DNA from: Ruminococcus sp.
Lineage (GTDB): Bacteria > Bacillota > Clostridia > Oscillospirales > Ruminococcaceae
DNA: 33,806 bases
Direction: 5' to 3'
NCBI GenBank assembly: GCA_021201755.1
Contig: JAJQEI010000005.1
Coordinates: 1 to 33,806, forward strand
The translations under genes were made by a program, and so were the position numbers. Shown here in pieces: positions 24,673 to 33,799 of the stretch (position 1 is its first letter; each line of letters opens with the position of its first letter). Under the pieces are notes generated by a model. That model saw only the letters and a program-made list of their open reading frames with translations. It was not told the origin of the DNA and searched no databases.

Positions 24673-25398
24673 GTGGAAAAAATTCGTATTCAAAAACTTC
24701 TCTCTGATGCGGGATTTTGTTCTCGTCGAAAAGCAGAGGAATATATTGTTGCTGGGAAAGTTCAAGTAAATGGACGACCAGTGAAATTAGGGGATAAGGC
24801 ATCTTCTACTGACCGCATAATGGTGAACGGTCAGCTTGTGGTCATGCCTAAAAAGAAAAATAATCGTTATATTATGTTAAATAAGCCCCGTGGTTATGTT
24901 ACTACTATGTCAGACGATTTGAATCGAAAATGTGTTATCGACTTGTTAAATGGTGTGGAAGAGCGTGTTTATCCTGTAGGACGATTGGACAAAGACTCCG
25001 AAGGACTTTTGTTGTTCACCAATGATGGCAGTTTTGCAAATGGAATTATGCATCCTAGTCGGCATATTTCCAAAACATATCGAGTGACGGTGCGTCCGGA
25101 TATTTCAGAGGAGCAGTTAATTGCCATGTCGAAAGGAATGGAATTGGACGAAATAAAGATGCAACCAGCGAATGTTATCGTTAAAACAAAAGAGACCGGA
25201 CGGGTAGTACTATTAATCACCATTCATGAAGGAAAAAATCGCCAAATACGTCGAATGTGTGAAGCGGTTGGACTTGAAGTTGCACGGCTGCGTCGCATAA
25301 GCATTGGTCCATTGAAGCTGGGAATGTTAAAGCCAGGTACATACCGAGACTTGACAGCGGAAGAATTGTGTGCACTGCGAAATGCCATAGGAAACTGA
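24673..25398 (+). CDS. rluB: 23S rRNA pseudouridine synthase, RluB/RsuA family
   Basis: About 241 residues from GTG at 24673 (AAAGGA, 8 bases). The S4 domain at 1-60 ('RIQKLLSDAGFCSRRKAEEYI') binds RNA. The catalytic Asp lies in 'VYPVGRLDKDSEGLLLFTND'. 'HISKTYRVTV' and 'IHEGKNRQIRRMCEAVGLEV' are family motifs. It modifies a uridine in helix 89-90 of 23S rRNA or a similar site. The start follows the end of the dacF tail frame by 22 bp. Confidence 0.92.
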   Translation: MEKIRIQKLLSDAGFCSRRKAEEYIVAGKVQVNGRPVKLGDKASSTDRIMVNGQLVVMPKKKNNRYIMLNKPRGYVTTMSDDLNRKCVIDLLNGVEERVYPVGRLDKDSEGLLLFTNDGSFANGIMHPSRHISKTYRVTVRPDISEEQLIAMSKGMELDEIKMQPANVIVKTKETGRVVLLITIHEGKNRQIRRMCEAVGLEVARLRRISIGPLKLGMLKPGTYRDLTAEELCALRNAIGN

Positions 25399-25437
25399 TG
25401 CAAGATTCAATATATCAGCAAAGGAGGAACAAGTAAA

Positions 25438-26385
25438 ATGCCGATTTGTATTTCACCGGAACTACCGGCTTATAAAATTTTAGCAAAAGAAAATATTTTT
25501 GTAATGGACATGAATCGAGCAGCTCATCAAGATATTCGTCCATTGCATGTATTGGTAGTAAATCTAATGCCAAAAAAAATTGAAACAGAGTGTCAGTTCT
25601 TGCGTCTGCTGAGTAACACGCCATTGCAGGTAGAAGTAGAGTTTCTCCATGTCTCTAGCCATATTTGTAAAAATACTTCTCAAAATCATCTAGCAACGTT
25701 TTATCGAACATTTTCAGAAATCAACGATCAATATTATGATGGCTGCATCATCACTGGTGCGCCAGTGGAGCATTTGGCGTTTGAAGAGGTGGACTATTGG
25801 GAAGAACTTTGTATTATTATGGAATGGACAAAATCCCATGTATTTTCTACCATGCACATTTGTTGGGCGGCATTTGCCGGACTTTATTATCATTTTCATA
25901 TTCCTAAATTTTTATTGCCAAAAAAAATGTTCGGAGTATTTCCACAATATGTATTAGAACCACATTGTCAATTGCTTCGTGGATTTAATGATATTTTTCA
26001 TGCTCCACACTCTCGCCATGCGGAAGTACATCGGGAAGATATTGAGAAAATATCAAAGCTTTGCATTTTAACGGAATCGCCAATTTCTGGTGTACATATT
26101 GTAGCAAATCAAAATGGACGGCAATATTTTATTACTGGTCATTCTGAGTATAATCGTTTTACTTTGCGAGATGAGTATTTGCGTGATTTGAAAAAAGGAG
26201 CGGATATTCAATTGCCATATCAATATTTCCCAAATGACGATTCGTCTCAGGAACCGCATTATAGCTGGGGGTGCAGTGCCAATTTGTTATTTTTCAATTG
26301 GTTAAATTATTGTATATATCAATTGGTTCCTTATGATTTGTCTTTGCTGGAACTTTACAATTGGGAATGGGAAGCTGGTTTATAA
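25438..26385 (+). CDS. metA: Homoserine O-acyltransferase MetA, predicted acetyl-CoA specific
   Basis: 315 residues, full length. Catalytic Cys142 ('MHICWAAFAG'), His235 and Glu237 ('FITGHSEYNRF') fall at the same numbers as in E. coli MetA. It acylates homoserine at the entry to methionine synthesis in the cytosol. Residue 111 is Glu ('GAPVEHLAF'). In this family Glu111 gives acetyl-CoA use and Gly111 succinyl-CoA use, so homoserine O-acetyltransferase activity is predicted in spite of the usual name. AAAGGAGG lies 10 bases before the ATG. No SAM riboswitch or T-box is seen upstream; it is read from the cluster. Confidence 0.93.
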   Translation: MPICISPELPAYKILAKENIFVMDMNRAAHQDIRPLHVLVVNLMPKKIETECQFLRLLSNTPLQVEVEFLHVSSHICKNTSQNHLATFYRTFSEINDQYYDGCIITGAPVEHLAFEEVDYWEELCIIMEWTKSHVFSTMHICWAAFAGLYYHFHIPKFLLPKKMFGVFPQYVLEPHCQLLRGFNDIFHAPHSRHAEVHREDIEKISKLCILTESPISGVHIVANQNGRQYFITGHSEYNRFTLRDEYLRDLKKGADIQLPYQYFPNDDSSQEPHYSWGCSANLLFFNWLNYCIYQLVPYDLSLLELYNWEWEAGL

Positions 26386-26404
26386 AAGAGAAGAGGTGAT
26401 TATT

Positions 26405-28045
26405 TTGCGAAACACCTTGAAAGAACAGGCAATTCCGGATTGGCGAGAGCGTTTGGAATCTTATAAGCCACAGACTTCACAAGAACAGCAAGACTTTTTT
26501 GTCATTCTTTCCGAAATTCAAAAGGATGGCGAGGCTGTTTTATTTCGAGAACGTGAACAAGGGCATATTACTTGTTCTGGTTTTGTGATGACACCGGAGT
26601 TGGATGCTTTTTTGATGGTATATCACAATATTTATCAATCTTTTTCATGGACAGGCGGTCATGCGGACGGTTCTACTGACTTTTTGGGTACGGCAATTCG
26701 AGAAGCAAAAGAAGAAACGGGGGTGCAAAATCCTTTTCCGCTTACCGGAGCGATTTTATCAGTCGATATTCTGCCAGTTGCAGCACATGAGAGACACGGA
26801 AAATCAGTAGCTGCGTATACGCATTATAACATTACTTATGGATTGATTGCCAACCGAAAAGAAACGCTTTGTATTCAACCGGATGAAAACAGCGCAGTAC
26901 AGTGGGTTGCAGTAGAGGAACTTGAAAAATACGTGACAGAGTCGCATATGCTGCCAATTTATCAAAAAATTATGGAGCGAATGTGTATGTGGAAAACTAC
27001 ACAAACGTTGAAATTGTTACAACTAGCATTGCCGATACTTACGTGGTATCCGACCCATGCACGGGATTTACCTTGGCGACAAACAAAGGATCCTTATCGG
27101 GTATGGTTGTCGGAAATTATGCTGCAGCAGACACGAGTAGAGGCAGTAAAGAATTATTATCAACGTTTTTTGACAGTATTTCCTGATGTAAGAGCCTTAG
27201 CAAATGCCGAACAGGATCTGGTAAACAAATATTGGGAAGGTCTTGGGTATTACAGTCGTGCGAAAAATTTGCGGAAGGCTGCACAAATCATATCGACTAA
27301 ATATGACGGTGTATTTCCGAAAACACTTGAGGAAATTGCAAAATTACCTGGAATCGGATCATATACTGCTGGTGCAATTTGTTCGATTTGTTACGGGACA
27401 GCCACACCAGCAGTTGACGGCAATGTTATGCGAGTAGTCGCTCGAGTAACAGACTGTTTTTGTGAAATTAATCGTTCTGCTATGAAAGCAGCAGTCATTA
27501 GTGGTCTCGAAAAGGTGTATCAGCAGAACTCGAATGAATGCGATATGTTGACACAGGGACTAATGGAACTTGGTGCGACGGTATGCTTGCCAAATGGGAA
27601 GCCTCTTTGCGACAAATGTCCCATTTCTAGAGCTTGTTTGGGATTGGCATTTCAAGATGTGGAACGATTACCAATTCGTGTGGAGAAGAAAAAGCGTCGA
27701 AAAGAACAGTATACGGTGTTCCTACTTTGCTGCGATGAAAAATATGCCATTCGAAAGAGGAAAGATACGGGACTTTTGGCAGGGTTGTGGGAATATCTCA
27801 ACGTATCCGGTATTTGTACAGCGGAAGAAGCAATTACCCAAGCGGCAGCGTGGCAATGTCAACCGATAGATTTCGTAAGAACTGTAGAAAAAAAGCATAT
27901 TTTTACCCATATCGAGTGGGAAATGGTTGGTGTTACGATTCGATGCGGTAGACAGGACGAGCATTTTGTTTGGAAAACGGAATCCGAAATTCAACAAGAC
28001 TATTTTCTTCCGACCGCATTTCGACAATTTATGGATTTAAAATAA
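26405..28045 (+). CDS. mutY: Nudix hydrolase-MutY fusion (A/G-specific adenine glycosylase)
   Basis: 546 residues from TTG at 26405 (GAGG with 8 bases), or slightly longer from an upstream ATG inside metA. Residues about 1-190 form a complete Nudix domain with box 'GGHADGSTDFLGTAIREAKEETG'-type residues (core REAKEETG at 99-106). Residues about 200-420 are MutY: Glu237 ('LSEIMLQQTRVE'), helix-hairpin-helix 'LPGIGSYTAGAI' (314-325), Asp338 ('AVDGNVMRV'), and a four-Cys iron-sulphur loop ending 'CDKCPISRAC'. A C-terminal Nudix-like lesion-recognition domain follows. MutY removes A opposite 8-oxoG. The N-terminal Nudix could clean oxidised or other nucleotides. Stand-alone MutY lacks that half. 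Confidence 0.88.
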   Translation: MRNTLKEQAIPDWRERLESYKPQTSQEQQDFFVILSEIQKDGEAVLFREREQGHITCSGFVMTPELDAFLMVYHNIYQSFSWTGGHADGSTDFLGTAIREAKEETGVQNPFPLTGAILSVDILPVAAHERHGKSVAAYTHYNITYGLIANRKETLCIQPDENSAVQWVAVEELEKYVTESHMLPIYQKIMERMCMWKTTQTLKLLQLALPILTWYPTHARDLPWRQTKDPYRVWLSEIMLQQTRVEAVKNYYQRFLTVFPDVRALANAEQDLVNKYWEGLGYYSRAKNLRKAAQIISTKYDGVFPKTLEEIAKLPGIGSYTAGAICSICYGTATPAVDGNVMRVVARVTDCFCEINRSAMKAAVISGLEKVYQQNSNECDMLTQGLMELGATVCLPNGKPLCDKCPISRACLGLAFQDVERLPIRVEKKKRRKEQYTVFLLCCDEKYAIRKRKDTGLLAGLWEYLNVSGICTAEEAITQAAAWQCQPIDFVRTVEKKHIFTHIEWEMVGVTIRCGRQDEHFVWKTESEIQQDYFLPTAFRQFMDLK

Positions 28046-28057
28046 AATAATGGAAAG

Positions 28058-28086
28058 AACCTCAGGAAACTGAGGTTTTGTTTTTT
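28058..28086 (+). terminator. Terminator closing the scpAB-mutY cluster
   Basis: AACCTCAG / CTGAGGTT arms with a GAAA tetraloop (28058-28077), then TTGTTTTTT. It lies 12 bp after the mutY stop. Confidence 0.9.
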
Positions 28087-28195
28087 ATTGTAAAATAAAG
28101 GAAATTTACAGTCTACTGAAAGGATGCAAAAATACCAAATAAAATCATAAAAACAAATGTAATTATATAAAAATGGAAAAATAGAAGTTTTTCTA

Positions 28196-28224
28196 TTGAT
28201 TTTATTAGAAAAAGATAGTATAAT
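28196..28224 (+). promoter_or_regulatory. Promoter of the VWA protein gene
   Basis: TTGATT (28196-28201), 17 bp, TATAAT (28219-28224). The start site is expected near 28231. Confidence 0.75.
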
Positions 28225-28232
28225 ATATGTAG

Positions 28233-28278
28233 TGTGGTTCCATAAAAAAATAATAGGCTTTATTGCTCGAGAACCACA
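28233..28278 (+). promoter_or_regulatory. 5'-end stem-loop in the leader of the VWA gene
   Basis: TGTGGTTC (28233-28240) pairs with GAACCACA (28271-28278) around a 30-base loop. The stem begins at or next to the predicted first transcribed base and ends 2 bases before the RBS (AAGGAG). This placement fits a 5' mRNA-stabilising or translation-controlling hairpin. Confidence 0.55.
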
Positions 28279-28292
28279 GAAAGGAGTTTCCT

Positions 28293-29510
28293 ATGAATAG
28301 GAATAAATGGATGGCTCTACTGCTTGCAGGTGCAATGACTTCGATGACGTTGGGTTGTATTTCGGCATCAGCAGAAGAAACAACAATCGTTATGAACGAA
28401 GCGGCAGCAGTCGAGCAGACCGGGGAGGACATTTCTGATGTTGTGGATGCAGCAGTTGAGGATGGCGCAGCTATTGTGGATTCTGCAGAAGATGCGATTT
28501 CCGCATTGCGCGCAGAAACGTCTGAGGATGTTTCTGTTACAGTAGACGAAGAGGGTACTGTAGCGACTGAAACAGACGAGACAACTGACGAAGCAATAAC
28601 AACAACAGTTTTAGCCGAAGAGAATTTGGTTCAAACAGGTACAGTGATGGTAGAAGTAGAAGTTACAACGGAATCGACAACAGATGAAGCGATTATCACG
28701 ACAGAATTGTCAGGTGATGAAGGAGAAGGCGAAGCACCGTTGAATTATTATGATGACGTTATACTTTGCTTGGATGTTTCCAGCAGTATGAGTAGTGAGC
28801 CGTTGGAAGCAATGCAGGAAGCAGCAATGATGATTTGTGCTGAGTTTTTACAAAATGATCCGAATACGGTGATTTCGATCGTGACATTCGATACCGATTT
28901 AAACACATTGGCATATTCTAGCGATTATGCGACATTGGCAGATTACATTGCGAATTTAAAAGCAAGCGGCAATACCAATATGTATGAAGGCTTGGAAGCT
29001 GTTAAGGTTATTTTAGATGGCAGCAACGGAGAATCGAAATTTGTCATTATTATGGCTGATGGAAAACCAAACAACGGCTCTAGCAGCTACTCTACCGATT
29101 ACACGCCAAGTGGTTATTCCTTTGATAGTTATCAAAAGGCTGCATTGGAGTTTGATATGGAAGAATTGAAGACATCTGCAACAGTTTATACAATTGGTTT
29201 TTATCACAATGGTAATTCAACGGCTGATAATGAGCAGTTCATCATTGAATTGGCAAGTAATCCGGCGAATAGTCATGTGATTTATTCCATCGACGATTTG
29301 AATGATGTATTTTTGGATATTTTTGGGCAGATCACAGGCGTTGATACCACAGATGGGAAGATAACTGCTGAGGGGACATCGGATTCTTCTAATACAGGTT
29401 CTTCTCCAAACACCGGTGATTATGGCAGTACCATTGCGATAAGCATTATGGCATTGGGCGTTGCGTGTGTATTTGCAGCACGTGTACGTCAAAAGAAAGA
29501 AGATAGATAA
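28293..29510 (+). CDS. Secreted von Willebrand factor A domain protein with sortase-type C-terminus
   Basis: 405 residues from the ATG at 28293 (AAAGGAG upstream). Signal peptide 1-27 ('MALLLAGAMTSMTLGCISAS'). An acidic, Thr/Glu-rich stretch (about 28-150) follows. The VWA domain (about 155-345) has the metal-binding site DxSxS in 'CLDVSSSMS', the Thr in 'SGNTNMYEG' and the Asp in 'IIMADGKPN', so adhesion-type ligand binding is plausible. The end, 'SSPNTGDYGS', then a hydrophobic helix and 'RVRQKKEDR', has the layout of a sortase signal with PNTG in place of LPXTG, so wall anchoring is expected. It is monocistronic, between two terminators. Confidence 0.88.
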   Translation: MNRNKWMALLLAGAMTSMTLGCISASAEETTIVMNEAAAVEQTGEDISDVVDAAVEDGAAIVDSAEDAISALRAETSEDVSVTVDEEGTVATETDETTDEAITTTVLAEENLVQTGTVMVEVEVTTESTTDEAIITTELSGDEGEGEAPLNYYDDVILCLDVSSSMSSEPLEAMQEAAMMICAEFLQNDPNTVISIVTFDTDLNTLAYSSDYATLADYIANLKASGNTNMYEGLEAVKVILDGSNGESKFVIIMADGKPNNGSSSYSTDYTPSGYSFDSYQKAALEFDMEELKTSATVYTIGFYHNGNSTADNEQFIIELASNPANSHVIYSIDDLNDVFLDIFGQITGVDTTDGKITAEGTSDSSNTGSSPNTGDYGSTIAISIMALGVACVFAARVRQKKEDR

Positions 29511-29535
29511 TTACTTCATTTTTCTAGAAAATAAA

Positions 29536-29580
29536 AATCAACCTCATGCAAGATAGTTCTTGTGTGAGGTCGATTAATTT
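29536..29580. terminator. Bidirectional terminator between convergent genes
   Basis: 13-bp stem ACCTCATGCAAGA / TCTTGTGTGAGGT (29541-29553, 29558-29570) with two wobble pairs and a TAGT loop, flanked by A-rich and T-rich stretches. It serves the VWA gene (+) and the GT-C gene (-). Confidence 0.8.
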
Positions 29581-29597
29581 TATATGTTTTTATTGGA

Positions 29598-31466
29598 TTA
29601 AACTTGGAAGATATTTGCCGAATATATCAATACGTAAAAAGTCGAACCACCAGACGTTTGGATTACTTTGGAATCGACTGTAATATCTGACAACGAACTT
29701 CTAGAATCGTTTAGTGTGTCGTATTCCTCTTGATCTAACAATAAGAAATAGTTTGATTGTTCCTCTTGACTATCATACCAGCTTCTCATGGTTTGATAAT
29801 AATACGGTGTAACGCCATTTTCATCGATGATGACACTGCGAACTGATACTTCAGAATTGGAAATTATCGTGATGGAATTTGCACGCCAAAATGAAGCATA
29901 ACCATATGTCAAATTTTCATCCTCAAGATAAGCTGCAATCTCGTATAGATCTGTAGATTTATAACTATCGTTAGACGTTCTTGCGATACTAGCGAAGTTC
30001 CAAATGCACATGGCAGCAATTGGAATTGCTAGAATTGCGGTAATTCTTACAGCAGGTTTTCTTACAATTAAGGTCTCACGAAGTACTAAAACGGTCAAGA
30101 TTACGCTTGTACCAATAATTGGTGTTAAACGCCAGTTGGCACTGGATAGCTTTCCGAAGATATAGCCTATCATCAAAATTGCTGTAACTGCCCAATGAAT
30201 CCAAATCCAAATGCGAATATATTTACCTCTTTGATCTTTTGGATATTTGTTGTAGAAAAAGGTGGTGATTACAGGAAATACTGCAATAATCAAGGCACTT
30301 ATGATATGCAACAGGTTTTCAATGCTTTCCATGGAAAGCAGTTCTTCGCCTTCTAAGTTTTCAACACCAAATAAAGTCAACCAAGCCAATGGTAGATTTT
30401 GTAAATGTGTGAGCCATTCACTTTGTGCAGAGTATCTCGAAAATGCGGATTCATAGCCAGCAACAATGTCGCCTGCCCAAGCAGATTGCAGTTTTGTACC
30501 ATATAAAATCAATATTACAATGACAACTAATTGTGCATAAACAAAAAAGCCTTGTTTTGAAAACAGTTTTCGATTGCTATCGACAATTTGCTCTGCAAAA
30601 ATTGCGGCTAAGAATGGTAGTGTGAAGATCGACATAGAAGAAATGCCGTCTGTAGAGGTGAATAACAAAAACAGCATTAAAATCACTGCTGTAATAATAA
30701 GGTGAATATTTTTTCTTTTTGTTACTTGTCCGTTTAGTTTAAGAGTGTGTTGCTGTTCCGAAAGATTACAAAAGCGGAAATATAAGAATGTACCAATAAA
30801 TAGGAACAAAATGCCCAAACTATAATATATTGTATGTCCCCAAAAAATCTCACGTAATTTCTCACTGGAAAGGGTTATTCCTAGTACAAGTGAAACAGCA
30901 AGACAAGAAGAGCGAATGCCCCATTTCATCTCACGCAGCATAAGGAACAGGAATAGAACAAATAATATCAGAAAAGCCGCCATACCTGCCACATGTGCCG
31001 TCATCGAAAGACCAAACATGGCGATAAATGGTATCATAAGCAGACCTGTACTAAATGGAAGCAGACAAACATAACAAAAGTCCTCGTTGAGCATCGAACC
31101 ACCATCATAAGTGGCATATGCCCAATAGATGGTATCCATGCAATCTGAGTGGAACTCGCTTTTTGCTATTGCTGTCACATAATAAATGGTAATCGTAAAC
31201 GCAATGAGAAAGATGGCGATAGGGAAAAAGTAAGATAAAAAGCATTTTACATGATCTTTTGTAAGTCACGTTGGAAATTTTATTTGTGCTGTTGCTTCTG
31301 TTTCGATATCCTCAGCTGTTTCTGTTTCTTCAGGCGTTTGCTCCACCTCTAGAATGACATCTGTCTCTTCTATATTGTTTTCTTCTGGTGCAGTTTCAAA
31401 ATTATCAGAGTCGTCTTGAATCGCATCAGAATTTGCATTTTGTATTTGATTATTATCTGTTTTCAT
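29598..31466 (-). CDS. GT-C-like polytopic membrane protein, interrupted by an in-frame TGA
   Basis: The natural start is the ATG at 31466 (AAAGGA, 7 bases), 13 bp after the gtrA stop. It encodes about 66 very acidic residues (Glu/Asp/Gln/Asn), then 'IKFPT', then TGA (31266-31268). The same frame continues without another stop: 'LTKDHVKCFLSYFFPIAIFL', the first membrane helix, then a luminal loop with 'FHSDCMDTIYW' and about ten more helices, and a soluble C-terminal domain, to 29598. A TGG-to-TGA change would explain the stop (FPTWLTKD). A restart at GTG 31178 would yield a protein lacking helix 1. The layout suggests a GT-C glycosyltransferase using lipid-linked sugars, but no motif proves it. 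It is the third gene of a glycan-type operon. Confidence 0.65.
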
Positions 31467-31479
31467 AGATAGTCCTTTC

Positions 31480-31974
31480 TTAACCTTCTTTCTTATCCGA
31501 AAACAGCAGATATTTTCTTGCAAAAAAGTTCCAGAAGAAAGCAACTGCTGTTGAAACAATTTTTCCAATAATTTGGTACGTGATAGTAATATCAGCCAGC
31601 CACCATTCAAATAGCTTCGTAATTCCCATAGTCAGAAGTAGTCCGACCACACCGATTGCAGCAAATCCGAGAAATTCTACAAATCGATTCGATGTTTTGG
31701 GCTTCTTAAAAATCCATAGGATGCTGAGCAGATAATTGACAATCAATCCCAACACAAATGAAATTGCATTTGCCGCAACAGCGTGTGCCTGTGCAAATAC
31801 AAAATAGAATAGTAGGGAGGAAACGCCCCAATCTACAACCGTTGCGGCACCATCGACAAAGCAATAACGAAAGAACTGAATTAACGTATTTTTTGTATCA
31901 CCGGAAAATAGTTTCCCGAATTGCTTTTGTCGTAGAATATCCTTTACTTCCTGCCATACATTTTGTTCTTTCAT
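31480..31974 (-). CDS. GtrA-family membrane protein
   Basis: 164 residues. The ATG at 31974 overlaps the TGA of the preceding gene (ATGA), which is translational coupling; a longer in-frame start would lie inside that gene. Four membrane helices with 'FFRYCFVDGAATVVDWGVSS' at the start and 'FLGFAAIGVVGLLLTMGITK', the typical GtrA pattern, then 'NFFARKYLLF' at the end. GtrA proteins are thought to flip polyprenyl-linked sugars or assist GT-C enzymes in cell-wall glycan decoration. That fits its place between a UGM-like flavoprotein and a GT-C-like protein. Confidence 0.85.
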   Translation of the reverse strand: MKEQNVWQEVKDILRQKQFGKLFSGDTKNTLIQFFRYCFVDGAATVVDWGVSSLLFYFVFAQAHAVAANAISFVLGLIVNYLLSILWIFKKPKTSNRFVEFLGFAAIGVVGLLLTMGITKLFEWWLADITITYQIIGKIVSTAVAFFWNFFARKYLLFSDKKEG

Positions 31975-33530
31975 GTTTTCTTTTTCTCGTGATATTCTTT
32001 TTCCGTGTTCACGTTCCAAATATTTTCCTTTGTTTTCTTTCCGATTTTGATATTTTTCACAGATTCAAACGCAGTTGCCATAGAGTGATCCATATTGTTG
32101 TAGCGATGCTGTCCGTTTCAACCCATGCAGTAGAGGTTATCAAAGCCACTCAAGTAATCTACTAATTTATCCATTTCACTATATGTATCAAAATATGCTG
32201 GATAGGCTTTCTTAATCTTCTCTCGATGAGAGTCCTCGACGTCATCGGCAGAGCCAAGTACACCCATACGAAGTAGTTCCTCAGTAGTCAGCTTTACGTG
32301 TTCCTCTTCAGTCATGTTCCAGAACTTGTCACCTTCTGCACAAAAATATTCCAGACCAATCCAAACAGTATGTTCCGGATCCTTTACCATATAAGGCGAC
32401 CAGTTGTTAAAAATTTGAATCCGTCCTAGTTTGACGCCCACGTCCTGTACATAAATCTAACAGTCAGGTACGATGTTTCCAAGCGTGGGAATATCCGTTT
32501 CATTTTTCAAATTCAGCTTATCAACCAGCAGTCCCACTGTGACAAAGTCTCGATAAGGCAGACCTGCGGCAATACGAGCCATATCCTTTGGCACATCATT
32601 CATTCCAGCAATCAAGTCCTTTACCGGCATTATGGACATGAAAATATCGCCTTCCAGTATTTCCTCCTTGTCATCTTTCACATAGGTGACGCTTTTGATA
32701 TGATTTTTTGTGTCAGTCAGAATTTTCGTAACCTTGCAGTTCATACAAATCTTACCGCCAAGTTTTTTTACTTCTTCTGCTGTGATTTCCCAAAGCTGTC
32801 CTGGACCGTACTTCGGATAGTAAAACTCTTCAATTAGCGAAGTTTCACCCTTTCCGGCTTCTTTTTTGCTCTTTGGCGTCAGCATATCTTTGATGACAGC
32901 TTTGATGGATAAACCCTTGACACGCTGAGAACCCCAGTCAGCGGAAATTTCTCTTGAATGTCTACCCCAAAGCTTTTCTGTATATCCCTCAAAGAACATA
33001 GAGTATAGCTTTCGTCCGAATCGGTTTACATAAAAATTTTCCAGTGAATCTTCCGGCAGTTTGTGTACGGTTGCTTTCAGATAACTACAGCCGGCATTGA
33101 CTGTCGTAGCAAAGCCCATATTTTTAATCGTCTCCGGCTTCATAGTGACGGGATAATCGAAAAATTTCTTCTTGTAATAAATGCGAGATATCCGACGGCG
33201 AACTAGCATAACCCGATCTTCTTTGTTTGGATCGGGACCGCCAGCAACCAGTTTCTTCTTGCGTTTCAGTTTGATGTCATCAAAAGACGGTTTCCCTTGA
33301 TATGGCATCATATCCTGCCATCATTGCATAACTCTTTCATCTTTTGAAAAAAAGCGATGTCCGCCGATGTCCATACGATTACCATTATAACGAACGGTTT
33401 GAGAAATACCACCGATTACGTTGGTTTCTTCCAAAATCGTTACATCGTATTCGCCGGAATTGTCCTTTATAAGTTCGTACGCCACAGTAAGTCCAGCAGG
33501 ACCAGCTCCGATTATAACTACCTTTGTCAT
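31971..33530 (-). pseudogene. UDP-galactopyranose-mutase-like flavoprotein with three in-frame stop codons
   Basis: A single 520-codon frame with no shifts, starting ATG at 33530: FAD-binding '[17 protein letters not shown]', then '[32 protein letters not shown]'-type residues (GISQTV and GGHRFFSK are family marks). It ends in 'NGQHRYNNMDHSMATAFESV', the conserved C-terminal FAD site. It is interrupted by TGA (33321-33323), TAG (32457-32459) and TGA (32118-32120). The first two sit in VMQ-x-WQDM and PDC-x-IYVQD, where homologues as I recall them have Trp. The third is in MG-x-NGQHRYNN, where Arg or Trp is expected. Family: NAD(P)/FAD amine oxidases related to UGM, usually in surface polysaccharide operons. 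All surrounding residues are conserved, so the lesions look recent. Confidence 0.8.
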
Positions 33531-33799
33531 AAAAATTCTCTCTAATTGTAATCAAAAATTCAGTATGGATTGTTAGAAAATATCATAAAAATTTCTACGA
33601 TAGGGGATGAAATATGTGTAATGTCTTTTCATATTCAAAAATCCATACAAGCTTGTTATAACACAGCTCTCTTAAAATTGCAATAGTCATCTTATATATT
33701 TTTCTCTTTTTTTTTTTTTTTTTTTTTTGTTTTTTATAAAATTTTATGATTGAATTTTTATAAAAAGTTTTTTTTAATTTATAAAGGAGGTTAAAAGCT
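33531..33799. other. Divergent intergenic region with a 22-base T run
   Basis: A run of 22 T (33707-33728) stands between the glycan operon (leftward) and the gene starting at 33800 (rightward). The region is extremely A/T-rich, and several TATAAT-like and TTGNNN-like words occur, so no promoter can be assigned with confidence. Confidence 0.5.

Noticed and set aside
25399..25437. SAM riboswitch or T-box in front of metA
   Set aside because: Only 39 bases separate rluB and metA, holding an RBS and no conserved riboswitch core.
31266..33530. A genetic code in which TGA means Trp
   Set aside because: A TAG is among the stops, and several intact genes in the window end with TGA at the expected length (for example the aldo/keto reductase and RluB).
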